Below, in pieces: positions 63,419 to 64,000 of a stretch of 64,000 nt of DNA. This stretch comes from Bacteroidota bacterium (lineage in GTDB: Bacteria; Bacteroidota; Bacteroidia; Bacteroidales; DTGW01): assembly GCA_029572965.1 (NCBI GenBank), contig JAKPQD010000024.1:1-64000 (forward strand). The letters run 5' to 3'. A program made the position numbers and the translations under genes. Under the pieces are notes generated by a model, which worked only from the letters and a program-made list of their open reading frames with translations, had not been told where the DNA came from and did not search any database. Position 1 is the first letter of the stretch; each line of letters opens with the position of its first letter.

Positions 63419-64000
63419 TTATAAAAAGCTCATTAAAAGACGGATGTTGAGGTAACTTACAACTATGCCAATGGACAGTAAAACAAACTTAGTCCAGGTA
63501 GAATTAGCATATTTTCCCATGACTTTCTTAGATGAAGTGAGGTAAATCTGAAGAAAAATGGTGAAAGGCAGTTGTATGCTCAATATCATTTGCGAATAAA
63601 TCAAACCCTTGAAAGGGTCTGAAATAAAGAAGATTAATGCTAATGCTGCAAATAGTGATATATATACCCCTAAGCGGCTATGGTTGTCTTTTAAATCCAA
63701 CGGTTCGCCAAAGAAACCTGCAAATATTGAACCTCCAGCCATTCCCGAAGTAATAGTTGATGCAATGCCAGACATTAATAGTGCAATAGCGAAAATTAAC
63801 CCTGCGGCAGGTCCTAAAATGGGAGAAAGCATTTCCTGTGCCTGTCCAAGTTCTGTTACGGGTATTTTTTGCTGGTAAAATGTTGCAGCAGCCATGATAA
63901 TCATGGCGCTGTTGATAGCCCAGCCAATCAACATAGATATAAATGTATCGGTAAATTCATATTTTAGTTGTTTCTTTATTACCGTTTCATTTTGCAAATT
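63419..64000 (-). CDS. mntH: Nramp-family divalent metal transporter, C-terminal part
   Basis: About 193 residues visible; the gene starts beyond the right edge. Membrane helices are clear, and the block AGLIFAIALLMSGIASTITSG, including the conserved SGxxSTxTG-like transmembrane motif of MntH, plus QMILSIQLPF, is family-specific. These proteins import Mn2+ or Fe2+ with protons. The stop codon precedes the ppx gene by 6 bp, so both probably share a transcript. Confidence 0.9.
   Translation of the reverse strand, partial: NLQNETVIKKQLKYEFTDTFISMLIGWAINSAMIIMAAATFYQQKIPVTELGQAQEMLSPILGPAAGLIFAIALLMSGIASTITSGMAGGSIFAGFFGEPLDLKDNHSRLGVYISLFAALALIFFISDPFKGLIYSQMILSIQLPFTIFLQIYLTSSKKVMGKYANSTWTKFVLLSIGIVVSYLNIRLLMSFL

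Overview
This 64 kb window is ordinary chromosomal DNA from a member of the Bacteroidota. The evidence is: the type IX secretion translocon SprA beside ruvA, a protein with the gliding-motility/T9SS (CHU_C) C-terminal domain, families typical of the phylum (DUF4831, DUF3078, Fib_succ_major, TPR-SpoIIE phosphatase, TonB-dependent receptor with a carboxypeptidase-like domain), and many promoters of the TTTG-N19-TAnnTTTG type used by this phylum. Many genes lack a clear Shine-Dalgarno, and several appear to start with TTG or GTG. I see no rRNA, tRNA, CRISPR array, prophage or conjugative element. The right edge cuts an Nramp metal transporter gene.

Layout. 1-5.1 kb: smpB, cupin, coaD, a secreted unknown, dusB, CPBP protease and ung. 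5.2-11.1 kb: a leftward argR-proC-argH-proB-proA block with an AT-rich esterase gene wedged between proB and proA. 11.4-19.5 kb: a TPR-SpoIIE phosphatase, a POT-type transporter, NAD(P)HX repair enzyme, DUF4831 and a T9SS cargo protein. 19.8-29.4 kb: uvrD/pcrA, a lactonase-like lipoprotein, dprA, a small membrane protein, aroA, serS, rpmA-rplU and ruvA. 29.4-36.7 kb: sprA. 36.7-44 kb: DUF3078, a tiny secreted protein resembling a TonB plug, comM, a cyclic-2,3-diphosphoglycerate-synthase-like GTPase, acpH and recQ. 44.4-48.5 kb: tatC, lptB and a TonB-dependent receptor. 48.7-52 kb: gamma-carbonic anhydrase, a structured repeat-bearing leader, a Fib_succ_major protein and a chemoreceptor. 52.2-54.4 kb: an IS200-type insertion that has truncated a serine hydrolase, then mmcQ/yjbR and yraN. 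54.6-62 kb: a secreted unknown, LD-carboxypeptidase, metG, pdxA, galM and galK. 62-64 kb: a hairpin-rich repeat region, ppx and the end of mntH.

Functional themes. Envelope biogenesis and export recur (SprA, TatC, LptB, a T9SS cargo, a TonB receptor). Proline and arginine genes lie together behind an ArgR repressor. Several DNA repair and recombination genes (ung, uvrD, dprA, comM, ruvA, recQ) are scattered among translation genes. GalM carries a lipobox and GalK is cytosolic, a split typical of galactose use.

I did not find a convincing new multi-gene system. The best leads are small-scale: a frame-shifting 49-bp tandem duplication at the right side of the IS200-type element; a train of mini-hairpins inside that element; a cassette-like 7-mer inverted repeat around the esterase; a 19-bp palindrome on the -7 box of the NAD(P)HX repair gene; a 123-nt nested palindrome after galK; and a pair of diverged hairpin repeats about 1 kb apart.
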